Shown here piece after piece: positions 12,765 through 23,747 of a stretch of 64,000 nucleotides of DNA (positions are counted from its first letter, which is position 1; each line of letters opens with the position of its first letter). The notes under the pieces were generated by a model, which worked only from the letters and a program-made list of their open reading frames with translations, was not told the origin of the DNA and ran no database searches. The position numbers and the translations under genes were made by a program. This DNA comes from Clarkia xantiana subsp. parviflora (Eukaryota; Streptophyta; Magnoliopsida; Myrtales; Onagraceae): the NCBI GenBank assembly GCA_036873135.1, contig JAPTYO010000026.1:4196001-4260000 (forward strand), written 5' to 3'.

Positions 12765-13195
12765 GATGAATTGGGGAGGAGAAGACGATCCTGATGGTCG
12801 GAGATCCTGGTGGCCGGAGCCCTGATCAGAAATCAGAAAGGAGAGCTTGAGCTTTTGAAATCACAGAGGATGAAACGGTGGAGGAGAACTGAAGAGTGCC
12901 AAGATTTGGGGTTTTATAGGAGAGAGGGTAGCCAAAGAGACGTTGCAATCCGGACCGTTTAAGATGAAACGCTTCAACCTGAGTCGTTGAGACGCTAGCG
13001 ACAAAACGGCTAAAAAGCGCTTTTTCAGAAAGAGCAGGCACGGGCACCCAAGCCGTCGCTTCATCACCCATTGCATTTAATAGTTGAGTAACCAAGAACT
13101 CTTTTCAGATTCGGTGGCTATCCTCGGAATATCGGGGAATTTTGGATGAGGAGGTCCGGAGTTGGAAGACATGACGAACTGTAAGTCCCTCATGT
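12765..13195 (-). promoter_or_regulatory. Promoter and leader region of the element A antisense gene
   Basis: On the minus strand TATAAAAC is at 12918-12911, about 150 bases before the ATG at 12764. The segment upstream of it (about 12930-13080) is conserved in element C at 28430-28580, although neither is part of an LTR. It is probably the antisense promoter. Confidence 0.6.
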
Positions 13196-13207
13196 CTTGG
13201 GGGCAAA
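13196..13207 (+). promoter_or_regulatory. Element A polypurine tract
   Basis: CTTGGGGGCAAA lies directly against the 3' LTR start (13208), the place where plus-strand synthesis is primed. B has the same GGGGGCAAA; C has GGAGGCAAA. Confidence 0.85.
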
Positions 13208-13876
13208 TGATGGGTTCCAATATAGCCGTTAGGCCCATTAACGACGACTAAACGGTGAAGTAGGCCCACTGGGCTCCAAAAGAGGCTTAGAAGACCAATA
13301 CGAGGGGTCCCGACAAGGTCGGTCCCGACATATGAGCTGTACGCCCCCGATGATATGCCTTTGAGTAGGCCCCGATGATATGCCTTTAAGTAGGCCCCGA
13401 TGATATGCCTTTGAGTAGGCCCCGATATTGAATCCCTGAGAATGCTGGCCCTGTCCCGATGACGAGGGGCCCCGAGCGGTGACCAAAAGAGATAACTCTG
13501 GAGTCCCCGACATCCGTCGGGACTTGCCATCAGAGGATGAGGCCGAGAAACACGCCCACTATCAGCGTAGTGGGGGAGTGGCCTGAAAAGACGGAACGTG
13601 GGTAAGTGGCCGAGATAAATGGAGCGTGGGCTAACTGCCCCTGGCAGTTATCCCAACAGGTACTGGGGTAACTCCTCCCCTATATAAAGGAAGGAGTTAC
13701 CTCAGGATTGATACATTCACATACTGATATACTTGTCTACATCGAGATACTCATTTAAGCATCGGAGAGGGATTCTGGGTCACCGCCCGGTCTATCCCCT
13801 TCTTGCAGGATTACTTGGAGCAAAGGAGTTCGGACTTCCGTCAAGAACATGCCGGAGTTCCAACCGTGATCCAACA
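13208..13876 (+). repeat. Element A 3' LTR
   Basis: Pairs with 3021-3690. TATATAAAG at 13681-13689 is the probable TATA box; the 5' LTR has TATTTAAA there. Followed by the GTTAC duplication at 13877-13881. Confidence 0.95.
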
Positions 13877-13881
13877 GTTAC

Positions 13882-14473
13882 CAAGAGAACAGAAATCACC
13901 CCCACCCAAAGCAAACACTCCCTCCCAACTCTAAGAGATACATGCGGCAAATGTATTGCCCAAACCATGGTTCTGATTAACGCAAACAAACATGAGAAAG
14001 AGTAAGTCCTGCAAGGAATACCCATCGCGCAAGAACAAGTAGACATATTGAATACAACACAAGATTAGAGAACCCCAAGCGTAAGAGGTACCTAACCAGG
14101 AAAATGAACAAGGGCCTTCAACAGCAAAAAATGAAAGAGGATGTGACCACCAAGCAACTTGGGGAGCACCAAACGAACAAGTTCTTGATACTCCACCTAA
14201 ACATAGAAGTGGAGAATAGAAACAAAATACAACAAGAACACGCGATACCACTCCTCCTAGAGAAGTCGAAAAAGAAGAAAGAAACCTCAACCCCCTGTAC
14301 GGATTCGTCTTAAGTTGACGACAACAAGCATCGACCTCGAAAAATGATTTCCTACACTTAAGAAGATACTGGGTAACAAGCAATATAGAAGAAATAAAAC
14401 TCAAGTAAAGACTCAAAAGGCGTATCAAAGACGCACCCTACCTGGGAAATGACACAAGGTAAAGTAATATTCT
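13882..14473 (+). other. Element E interior after the element A insertion
   Basis: Resumes E sequence. Small open frames only, no motif recognised. Confidence 0.5.
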
Positions 14474-15220
14474 GAGCCCTCCGGGAGCCAGTCCCGTGAA
14501 CAGTTTCAACGCCCCCAAGAGCGTATCTTGAGAGAAGTTTTAAACTACGAAAAATTATGCGCCCTCCGGGAGCCTGTCCCGTGAATTGTATTCAACGCAC
14601 CCAAGAGCGTATCTTGAGAGTAGTTTTAAACTACGAAAAATTCTGCGCCCTCCGGGAGCCTGTCCCGTGAATAGTATCGACGCCCCTAAGAGCGTGTCTT
14701 GAGAGTAGTTTTAAACTACGAAAAATTCTGCGCCCTTCGGAAGCCACTTCCGTGAATAGTTTCGATGCCCCCAAGATCGTATCTTGAGAGTAGTTTTAAA
14801 CTACGACAAAACTCGGCGCCCTCCAAGAGCCTGTCTCGCGAACACATTTTGTGCCCTCCGAGAGCTTGTCTCGTGAAAAAATTATGTGTCCTCCGAGAGC
14901 CTGTCTCGTGAAAAAATTATGTGCCCTCCGAGAGCCTGTCTCATGAAAAAATTATGTGCCCTCCGAGAGCTTTTCTCGTGAAAAAAATTATGTGCCCTCT
15001 GAGAGCTTGTCTCGTAAAAAATTATGCGCCTTCCGAGAGCTTGTCTCGCGAACACACTGTGCGCCCTCCGAGAGCCTATCTCGTGAACATATTCCACGCC
15101 CTCCGAGAGCCTATCTCACAAACATCTTCCGCGCCATCCGAGAGCCTATCTCTCTCCGCGCCCTCCGAGAGCCTGTCTCGTGAAATTTTTTTACAATGAC
15201 CCCAAGAACATATCTTGAAG
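14474..15220 (+). repeat. Hairpin-bearing tandem array of element E (about 20 units)
   Basis: Two interleaved unit types: one with CCCTCCGGGAGCCTGTCCCG, the other with CCCCAAGAGCGTATCTTGAG. The later part is mainly CTCCGAGAGCCTGTCTCGTG. Every unit has a 5-bp inverted repeat around a 5-base loop (CGGGA/TCCCG, CAAGA/TCTTG, CGAGA/TCTCG, CGGAA/TTCCG). The array lies between gag and the antisense exon, the same slot as in element D. Confidence 0.9.
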
Positions 15221-15605
15221 AACCCTTCTCTTTTACAAAGCAAGAATATATGATATGAGAAACATGCAAGTTTATTCATGATGACATTATAGGTATCATG
15301 ATACATGAGAATTCTAAAAAGACATCAAGTAAGTAAATGCATGCACAAGAAAGGAGCCCGCAAAGAAGAACCACACAAACAACAACAAGAGGCTATCATA
15401 ACCTAGTAACAAGTCATCCCACCATCCAAGTTATAGCAGACATCTTAAAGAGAACCAACACAACCAAGTCAAGTAGCAAGGCTATAAAACGCCTAAGTAT
15501 GAGATCGCCAAAACAAACTCAACCCAACACAGGGGGGGAAACCATTCAACCCAACAAGGGAAGGAAAAGCAAAGAAATATGTATAAGGATAGGGATGTCA
15601 GATAA

Positions 15606-16214
15606 TCAACTGGATGCCACTGGGGAGTCCTCGCGGTCTTGATGCTCTGAAGAAGAACTGCTAATAGAACTCGAAGAAGATGAAGAGGCATCGATAGGAG
15701 TAGTATCCTCCTGCACAGGGGCATCGGCTACGTTCTCAGCAACCGCAGCCTGCCCCCTAAGCACAGCAACATAACCACTGGCATAAGGACCGAAATCACC
15801 CAAGTCATCCAACGGAAACCGAGGATCAATCCTGAATATCTGGTCCGTAAGATACTCTCCAAACTGGTTCATCTCCTTGGTGCATCGAACCTGGAAATCA
15901 GCAGCATAGGCAGAGGAAGACTTATACTCAGACACTGCAGTAACTCTCTCCTCCGTGCGACACTTATCCTCAATATTCTTCAACTCCGCAACATGGAGTG
16001 AAGAATCAACATCAGCCTTTCGGCGCAAATCAGCAATAGTAGTCTCAAGAGAGCCTACCTGATCTCGAAGCTCTTGCATCTTCAAGTCAGAAAGGCGAGT
16101 TTTCTCCACACAACTATTAAGCTCAGCTTTCAAGGATACTTGACTATCCTCAAGTACCTTGTTCTCCTCAGATAACTCAAGTGCAATAGACGAGATATTA
16201 ATGATATCAGACAT
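15606..16214 (-). CDS. Element E antisense gene, last exon (coiled coil), open
   Basis: Open for 202 codons from an ATG at 16214. It aligns over its length with the last exon of element D (62448-61837): the N-terminus MSD-x2-N-x-SS, a long heptad-rich coiled coil (about residues 10-90), a conserved segment with EMNQFGEYL near residue 118 and IFRIDP about residue 130, then GDFGPYA and VLRGQAAVA. The tail is Ser- and acid-rich. An AG acceptor lies just before the ATG region, so this is an exon and the ATG may be internal. Upstream exons are decayed, so the whole gene is probably dead. Function is unknown. Confidence 0.7.
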   Translation of the reverse strand: MSDIINISSIALELSEENKVLEDSQVSLKAELNSCVEKTRLSDLKMQELRDQVGSLETTIADLRRKADVDSSLHVAELKNIEDKCRTEERVTAVSEYKSSSAYAADFQVRCTKEMNQFGEYLTDQIFRIDPRFPLDDLGDFGPYASGYVAVLRGQAAVAENVADAPVQEDTTPIDASSSSSSSISSSSSEHQDREDSPVASS

Positions 16215-16289
16215 GCCCTGAGACAGCGAGCAAACATCAAGTCAAACAAACAACTACATAGAACGGAAAAGAAAAGAAAGAAGATCACT

Positions 16290-17190
16290 TACCGTGGCAT
16301 AACGAGATAAGACTCCCTGAATGAAACGCATGGTTTCCTTACGAGACTTGGGATAGGAGATGCGATTTCTAGGAGCAACAGCACTACGCAAGACACGAAC
16401 CCCAGCCTAAGGAGTACGCAATGAAGAATGGCTATCAAAGTGATACTACTTCAATCCAGCAAAAGGAGTTCACTCAGCCCCAATAATGTCATCATCAGTA
16501 TGGCGAACCAAGTCTTTGCGACTCAAGGCAGGGAGTCGGACTGTCTTGGCAAGTTAGTAAATCATCAAAAACAACAAGTAACAATACATTTACAAGTTGG
16601 GAAATAGTAACAAACCTGAGACTCGGCCCCTCGACTGGGGGGCAGAGGATGGAGGAGAGGCATCAAGATCTATGGGCGTCCATCGCCATCCACAGGTTAC
16701 TTCCCTTTGTCAAGCAAAGAGGACGCCTCTTCGACCACTATCTCTTTATCACGACAGGGAGTCGGCAAGCAGGAACTTGAAGGAGAGTCTCTCGCGGCTT
16801 TCTTCTTTTTGACAGTCGAGGGTCCAACCTCAGAATCAGGCTTTCGTGCCTTGGACTTGGATTGAATTGAACTCTTTCCCACCGCAAGAACCCGCTCGGT
16901 AACCAGGGGCGAAGGCTCTAGCAACAAGAAGAAACCACATGAGAACAGTCATAAGTATATCATAAAGAAAAGGGAATGGAAAAAGAACATACTGGAAGTC
17001 TCTGCAGCTTTCCCTCACTTAGAAGATTTCTTGGCCTTAGAATCCGAGCAGGAGGATTCCTTTTTCTTGTTCACAACAACGGTGCATTTGGAACGCTCCG
17101 CCTGCACATTATACGTTTTTCCATGAAACCGACCTACAAGGAGAAAACTCCCCAAAAGTGGGCCAGCCATCTGAGCGACTGACGCAAACG
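16290..17190 (-). pseudogene. Element E antisense gene, upstream exons, decayed
   Basis: Reverse-strand pieces match exons b to d of element D. A segment ending GVLSRYAT is followed by GTAAGT (about 16300-16290). A Lys/Ser-rich segment with LVTERVLAVGKS covers about 16930-16700. A segment matching the WFHGKTYN exon lies near 17130-17090. In-frame stops interrupt the exon at 16300-16550 (for example where D has TrpThrPro). Only a short trace of the large N-terminal domain remains (near 17160); the rest seems deleted. Confidence 0.6.
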
Positions 17191-18420
17191 TCGACCCTTA
17201 CTCATGGAAGGGAGAGATATGCCTATTAAGGGGGCAACCTCAACATCAAACTACGGGGGCAAAGCCGCCACCCAAGATATTTGACCATCAAAGCGCGAGG
17301 TACACCGTCAATGGGAACAAACCCCAAAGCGCTACAAAGAGGGTGAACTTTTAGCTTTCCCTAAAAGAAACGACGCCCCGACACATGTGAAGGAAGGGGC
17401 AACCCTTAACATATGTCGATAAACCCCCCCCCCCCCTCCTTGCACGCGACGGGTTAGAAGAGAGCTTATAAGCATTTTCACCCCCACTTTTATGTAAAAC
17501 GAATTGCAGGGCAAGGGTCAAGAGCCATGCACACGCTCCAGCAAATGAGGGAAAATGTCACACCTGTCAAAAGTCAAGTTTAAAAGACAATGCTCGCGCT
17601 AGTACAAGGGAGGCAGAATGTTGTGTCCCATCGAGTGACACAGCTCTCACCCTCAGGTAAAAGGGTGGTCTATACTCTCACCCTTGTACTCATGTTCATA
17701 TTTATGATCTACATCTACAAGTGCACCAATGCCATCACTAACGCTTATGCTCACGACCCGTCCATGCATACAACATGTTTATGCTTATGCTCACGTGCAT
17801 GCCCAAATACACACTCCCATGTGTTCAAACACTTAGACATCCATGTACATGGTTGCCATATATTCCTGTATACATTCATGTCCACGATTGCGGCATGCCC
17901 ACACCCACTTCCATACTTGTGTTTTTACTTGCATGTTTGCTAGTTCACACCTTCATGTTCATGGTATATCCATCTTTACTCAAGTTAGAGTTTTATATGC
18001 ATATATTAAACGTTTCCATACTAAGAAATTTTCTGGACCCGGTCTAAGTATTTTTTCACAGACAGGGCTTACCCCGCATGTGCATACACTGATTATGATA
18101 ACATGGAATTAGATTACATTATTACATATTCATGATTGCATTGCATCCCCATGCATGTATCTATTTTTAAAATGCATGTATGGTAAGTTTGGATTTTTGA
18201 TTATATCCACATTTCGCGGACACGTGTGTAAGCACGTGCACGTTTACTCTAACGCTTACATTTCCTCTATTGTGAGAGACGGGAGACAAAGCACGGAAAA
18301 CGCGCCTACAGACAAGTGAGGGTCTCGTCAAGAGGTAAAATCACGGTTTCAAATTGTGCGTGTCATCCCATCATAAAATAGAGTCAATCAAGGGTTAAGC
18401 CATCGGTTGACTCGGGGGCA
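17191..18420 (+). other. Element E 3' untranslated region and polypurine tract
   Basis: No coding domain seen. Contains a C-rich run (about 17427-17440) and a pyrimidine-rich segment with many CATG words (17700-18130). The end GACTCGGGGGCA (18409-18420) touches the LTR and is the polypurine tract. Confidence 0.65.
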
Positions 18421-19228
18421 TGTGACGGATATACGCCCAATTTGAACCCGTATTATTTCGGACTATCTTATTTTGGTCACCCCACTTACGATTGCAAATC
18501 GAAACTTGGACCTGAAAACTTTACCCGCAGCGCGAATGGCCCGGGCGAGCAAAAAATACTCGCCTGGACCAGTCCGCTGGCCCGATCGCCCCTAGGGGGG
18601 ATCGGTCCAGCAGGACCGACCTCTCTTAGGAGAGGCCGGTCCGGATGGACCGATCCTAGTACCCTAGGGGTCGGATTTTCCATCAGACCCCGAAGGTCCC
18701 AGTACCCTGCCCAGACGCCACCCCCCTCCCCGGGGTGTGTGCGACGTCCCGAACCTTACCTTGAGGAATGTCCCACGCGGCGTCCCGACACCCTTTTTAC
18801 CTGTCCAACACGTAGCCAATTTTGCTCACCTCTCCATGCCATTAAGGGTTTAATTCTATCGTTATGTGTTAATTAAGTACGCTTAGGGGTTAACGGTGTC
18901 ATTAAGCCACCTTAATCCCCCCGAAACCTATATATAATGCTCAAATTCTATTCATTTCCATCATGTTTCATCTTTACACATTTTTAGCTCTGCCTTCTCT
19001 CTACTGTATCTCTCTAGAATCTCGGTCTGACTTAGGCATCAGAGAGGGCTCATCGAGCACCCTCCCTCTCTGTGCTCGATATTGCCCCTTTTGTAGGTCG
19101 GCAAGGAGCGAGACGACGGACCACGTTGAGCCTACGGATTACATTGACGAGCTAACAGATCATCGAAGAAACCGTGAGAAGTTTCATTCAGATTGGAGAC
19201 CCGCCGACCCGATACACACGTCTTAACA
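18421..19228 (+). repeat. Element E 3' LTR (808 bp)
   Basis: Starts TGTGACGG, ends TCTTAACA. It shares its first 30 bases almost exactly with the element D LTR (56089). The U3 has GC-rich inverted repeats around CCTAGG (18585-18680). TATA box TATATATAA is at 18929-18937, with an ATTAAGCCACCTTAAT palindrome just before it. Behind GCATCAGAGAGGG is a 9-bp perfect stem, ATCGAGCAC (19052-19060) with GTGCTCGAT (19072-19080). Confidence 0.85.
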
Positions 19229-20180
19229 CTTATATATTGTTCCAATCTTCAATCTATCTGATGTGGTACAATTAACTCACATGTACACTTAACAATATCC
19301 ACCATACATGCGAGTGCAACGTAGCTCCCCCTCAACCGGATTTACCCACATTGTAACTCCCTCTTAACCGGAAGTCCACGACATCAAACTGTGGAATTTT
19401 CAAACTAGCCCATTGAACGGTCACGTCATGCACCGAGCCGAAGCACACTCGAAACAGCACGTACCACGTTTCGCCGCCTTTTACCGGGACTCACCACTTT
19501 GTTCCCTCCCAGACTTCCCGGATCGAGCCACAGACTCTGATAAAAGTTGTTAGGATCGACTCCATCAACACTCACTAAATGATTAAGAAAGAAAGCAATA
19601 AAGAAGACAATATTTAACCTGGTTCGGTCAATTCGACCTACTTCCACAGGAACTGGCGGTTGACGTTTATTTGATTGTCTCAGAGGTTACACTTTTAGAA
19701 ATACAACGCTATATATAGTGGAAAAGAATAAACTCATAAACTCTAATAATTCTGGTCGGCCCAACCCATAACCAGGATCCACAACTCAACAATTCTAATA
19801 CTTGGATATTGATTCAACCTTCCAAATCCACAAACCTGGATACTGGTTCAACCTTCCAAATAAACTTCATTATCCCAAAAGAATTTCTCATAACTTCAGC
19901 ATCTTTGCCAATCGCAGGTCTTCTGAAACAACTAAAGAAGACCAACTGAGCTCTAGCACAACCTCAGTTTCCCTACATCAACACGTTTTGTCCACATGTT
20001 TGTTGGATTCTTCGCACCCTCTATCTTCTATATACACATAACATCATCTTCCACTGTCTTTTGAATGAAATGATAACGTCTCCAGATGTGCTTTGTTCTC
20101 GAATGATGGACAGGGTTCTTCACAAACTTTCCTTCGGATCTCGTTCTCGGTGAGATCCCTGCCATATATTAAGGTGCCGT
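19229..20180 (-). mobile_element. Ty1/copia remnant, minus strand
   Basis: On the minus strand, about 20150-20060 reads the end of a copia RNase H: a KNPVHHSRTKHI segment followed by YHFI. This is a near-consensus RNase H signature, and decay follows. Further along, 19616-19650 holds the GGTTCGGTC-AATTCGACC block that I associate with copia LTRs. No full LTR pair, integrase or reverse transcriptase was found. 19229-19540 has no assignable content. Confidence 0.6.
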
Positions 20181-20419
20181 CACTAGAAAAAGGGATTTAA
20201 GCGACAAGCATTTCCTGTCGCTAAAAGCCCAAAATCATGTCGCTAAAATTTTTAGCGACATAAATTTTCATGACCGTATCCTGTTGTTGAAGGACTTGCC
20301 GCTAATATTATTAACGACAAGATATTCGTCATGTCGCTAAAGTTTTTAGCGACAGGAACTACCTGTCATTAATCTTTAGCGACGTGAACTATCTATCGTT
20401 AATCTTTAGTGACAGGAAA
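20181..20419 (+). mobile_element. Terminal end of a CACTA-like DNA transposon
   Basis: Begins CACTAGAAAAAGGGATTTAA, a typical CACTA terminal start. It is followed by many copies, in both orientations, of AGCGACA / TGTCGCTA, the subterminal-repeat pattern of this superfamily. Interrupted at 20420 by element F. A further TTTTTAGCGAC at about 50484 suggests the element continues after F. The other terminus (TAGTG) was not found. Confidence 0.6.
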
Positions 20420-21017
20420 TGTTAGCATATGGTGATTGGGCACGGTAAATGGAAGCCCATTAATATTTATATGTTACCTAAGAAATTGGGTAAATGTCAC
20501 ATTAGGAAAATTGGGCTTGACCCAAATCTCAATTGACATGAGAGGCCCAAAATTGGGCCTCCCTTATACAACATAGGCCGGCCGAAACATGTAGGGGGCA
20601 AAGTGGACTTTTGTCAACATTGCTCATCCTATAAATAGGGAGTGTTAGGGGTTTTATTAGGGTAATTCACTATTCCTCATTGGAGGTGATTGGAGAGAAA
20701 AACCCTCCTCCCTAAACACTAGTTTCGGTCGAACCACACAAGTCACCAACGGTGTGCCAATTTTCTTTGAGCAAAACAATCCGGAGATCTGTCCCTGCCA
20801 ATAATCGACCACAGGCTTTGCTGTTGAGACTATACCGCATCGGGCTTCCTTAACAAGAACCTCTACGGGTTCCGTCCGGTGGATCGAGAACTCCCTCAGC
20901 AAGATCTTGGGACTACAGAAAAGGTTTAAGGTATGTGCGCATATTCCGCTGCGTAATAGTGATTACTAGCATGTACCTCCTTTATGTTTCCGTAGTATTT
21001 AGCCCCGTAATCCCACA
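20420..21017 (+). repeat. Element F 5' LTR (598 bp)
   Basis: TGTTAGCA to AATCCCACA. TATA box TATAAATA at 20630-20637. Confidence 0.9.
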
Positions 21018-21018
21018 G

Positions 21019-21030
21019 TGGTATCAGAGC
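21019..21030 (+). promoter_or_regulatory. Element F primer-binding site
   Basis: TGGTATCAGAGC, one base after the LTR, complements the 3' end of plant initiator methionine tRNA. Confidence 0.95.
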
Positions 21031-21588
21031 CTGTGTTAGAAGTTCATGATTTTGATAAATTGATGTTCTTGATTTTTAACATTGTTGTCCGAAAATTTAA
21101 AGAGTGAAAATTTGAAATTTCCAATTTTTATAATTGTAAGTGCCGAAATTTTTATGATGTTCTTAGTAAAATTTAATGTTCATGATCTTCAAGAAAAATG
21201 TGGGTTTTATCAAAATGAAACATTGGATTGTAGATCTTATTGAAATTTGATCTTGAAATTTGACAACTTATTTCCAATACATGTGTTTCGGCCGAACCCT
21301 AATTGTGATTACAAGGTTAAAAATTTAATTTCTTAGGCCCCAAGTTAACATGTTTCGGCCGAAATAGGTCAAATATATTGTTTACCTATTTTATTTTTTC
21401 TTAAATGTGACAATATATCTATAATTGGAAATATATGGATATGTTCACATTAATATATATAAATATATATAACTATCAATATATCTAGCTAATTTAAGGG
21501 ATAAAGATATTATTGATAGATTTAGTTACCTAAAAGATTAAGATAGTATATTGTCAGTATATTTGTTTCCCTATTAAAGATATTGATA

Positions 21589-21630
<42 letters not shown>

Positions 21631-21641
21631 AAGCCGAAATT

Positions 21642-21672
<31 letters not shown>

Positions 21673-21740
21673 TGTTGATTAATTTACATCTTATAGATAG
21701 AATCTTGACAATAAATATATATTTATAGATATGGCCGAAA

Positions 21741-21787
<47 letters not shown>

Positions 21788-23114
21788 TTATTGGAAATTA
21801 TTTTACATAATTAATATTTCTTGGCGGCTAAGTTAAGTTTTTAGTGGACTTTAAAACCCTATTTAGCCCACAAGATTTATTCAGCCGAACCCTAGGGGTT
21901 TAAGGGGCCAGTCCAATTTTCAAAACCGGAGAGGATTAAACCAAACCATGTTTTCTTAATCGGTTCGACCTAGTCGGGTCGGGTCGAACCGGGATAACTA
22001 AGTGGATCTAACCGAACGGGTTTTGAGTGTTGAACGGAAATCCTATTTTATTGAACCGGTTTGGACCGAACCAGATTTTAAATAAAACCGAATCAGGTTG
22101 AATTGAAATTGACTGAACCGAACCATATTTTCAAAATCGAATTCAAGTCAATTAATAAAATGGGATGGTCAAGTTTTAAAATCCAAATTTTTTTGAACTT
22201 GAAATAGTCTATACAGTGCTCGAGTGTTTAAAATTTTCACGTTTTAAATAAACCTGGTATGCCTAGTTTCGAATATGGGGATGGATCTCGGAAATGCATG
22301 ATATAGGGACAGGATTAATGAGAGGGCTGAATTGCAATTGTTTACTTTTATTATATATATTTATTAGAAATATTGTCTTGACTATGTCAAGCTTGCTGGA
22401 TGTTGGGGGCAGAGCCCTGGTTAAATATATGGTTTGCGCACTAGGACAGACATGTTGTGATTATTACGATTACCTAGGATTCATGTCTAGAAACACGCAT
22501 GATTAATTGTAAGCATGAATTGCAAGTCAGCCCCTAATATTTGAAAATATTTTTAAAAACAAAGCCAGTCTCCAAATATGCATGTTTGATGTGGAAGTTT
22601 CATGTATGACACGTATGATTGAATGTTGAGGATGTAGCTGCATGTGATAGTTTACTTCGAAAGTAGAATTATATATATGCTAGCATGAGTTCCTCGGAAC
22701 GTTAGACGCATGACGCGTATGCATGATGTGTGGTTTGGATGATGAATTTGGCTTGCTATGATAATTTACTTGTGAAGTAGAATTGTATATGCATGCGTAA
22801 GTTCATCATAATATTTTTTCAAATACAAAAGGGCCTTGGGAAAGCCAAGATCGGGTATGCTTATTTTAAAGTTCCCGTTCCGGTAATTTGCGAATAAAAC
22901 CGTTTTAGGAGACTAATCTATTGGATTGAAGACGACGGTAATGTGAACTCTTTCACGATCCCACTTCCTCGGTTTACTGGCAGTTGGTTGGTTTAGATGG
23001 CTGAGGAATCATTATTTTTTGTTTACCATCTTAATAGATATCCGATGTAAGCAATTCTTTCTCAAAATGTTATTATCTCCCTGATTGTGCATGATTATCA
23101 ATGTGTTAGTTTTC
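21031..23114 (+). other. Element F leader, AT-rich, with (AT)n microsatellites
   Basis: About 2 kb without a coding domain. Dinucleotide runs lie at about 21590-21632 (AT then GT), 21643-21666 and 21744-21784. The words TTTCGGCCGAA or GCCGAA recur at 21288, 21355, 21633, 21733 and 21883. A CCGAAC/GGTTCG-rich block covers 21930-22140. Confidence 0.6.
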
Positions 23115-23747
23115 ATGGCTGGGTCAGTACGCTTCTATGATCCTCAGAATCTGGATCGTATGAATTATGATGAATAGAAAGACATTGTTGAGGATCTCCT
23201 TATTGCTGCGGATGTTGATGAGCGAATCAATCCGAAAGAAAACATGATCGAGATGGACGAATATGGAAAAGCATACCCCTACAACAGCAAGAAAAGGTTG
23301 AGGAAAGATCGGACAGCACGAGAATTGATTTACTCAAAACTGTCAGTTGAAGTGGATGAGGAGTTTATGGAGAGCAGCGCATTGCATCTTTGGTGTGCCA
23401 TACGCCTTCGCTACGGTGAAGGAAAGGCCGCTGAAGCAAAAGACCTCATGGCAGAATATTATAGTATTCTATGCAATGATGACAGTGTTATAACCGCTCA
23501 TGATCCCGCTGACGAAGTAGACGTATGGACAAGAGCTCGGAAAGGATTGAAGATGTTTCCTCTTTCATGGTTTGCTAACGATGATGGACTCACACGTCTG
23601 ATGACATCGATTAAGACAATCGTGGATTTGTACGAGGCTAACCATGAGGAAGGAAACACCTTCAAAGAACCAGAGACAACCGATGACAGATTCGTTGGTC
23701 TTCGGAAATGCTTGACTAACCACAGCAACAAAAAGTCTAAACGATGA
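23115..23747 (+). pseudogene. Element F Gag-like frame with one stop
   Basis: ATG at 23115 reads one frame to TGA at 23745-23747. It is broken only by TAG at 23175, where NYDEW would be expected (TGG to TAG). The start resembles copia Gag, where an NYxxWK motif opens the domain, and a helical middle with an LWCAIRLRYG segment fits the usual LW-x-L-x-x-RF motif. No CCHC knuckle is seen and the end is Lys-rich. I infer Gag from position and these motifs; similarity is weak. Confidence 0.5.

Larger units (their letters stand above)
3021..13876 (+). mobile_element. Element A: complete Tat-lineage Ty3/gypsy LTR retrotransposon
   Basis: Two direct LTRs (670 and 669 bp) begin TGATGG and end CCAACA. 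They are flanked by the same 5 bases, GTTAC (3016-3020 and 13877-13881), a textbook target-site duplication. Between them are a primer-binding site, broken gag-pol, a 17-unit repeat array, a converging antisense gene and a polypurine tract. My by-eye count of LTR differences is about 17 in 670, so roughly 97% identity. Lineage follows from the order reverse transcriptase, degenerate RNase H, second RNase H, integrase and from the antisense extra gene, both reported for the Tat lineage. It sits inside element E. Confidence 0.95.
1..19228 (+). mobile_element. Element E: pol-less Ty3/gypsy element, 3' part, split by element A
   Basis: The 5' end lies outside the window. The visible order is a decayed gag N-terminus (2-475), non-coding interior, element A inserted at 3021-13876 with duplication GTTAC, a tandem-repeat array (14474-15220), a minus-strand coiled-coil exon (15606-16214), a polypurine tract ending at 18420 and the 3' LTR (18421-19228). 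Gag, antisense exon and LTR are all recognisably the same family as element D. No reverse transcriptase or integrase motif is seen. The 5 bases after the LTR are CTTAT; the matching left duplication is outside the window. Confidence 0.8.

Noticed and set aside
14474..15220. Possible CRISPR-like array
   Set aside because: Plant DNA; units are direct repeats without unique spacers, and no cas genes exist.
17590..18112. Possible small membrane protein frames
   Set aside because: Hydrophobic only because of pyrimidine-rich low-complexity DNA in the E 3' region; no motif or support.
21018..21035. TGGTATCAGAGC as a sign of an integrated pararetrovirus
   Set aside because: The site directly follows an LTR that has a partner at 49904, and the polymerase is copia-type, so it is a retrotransposon primer site.
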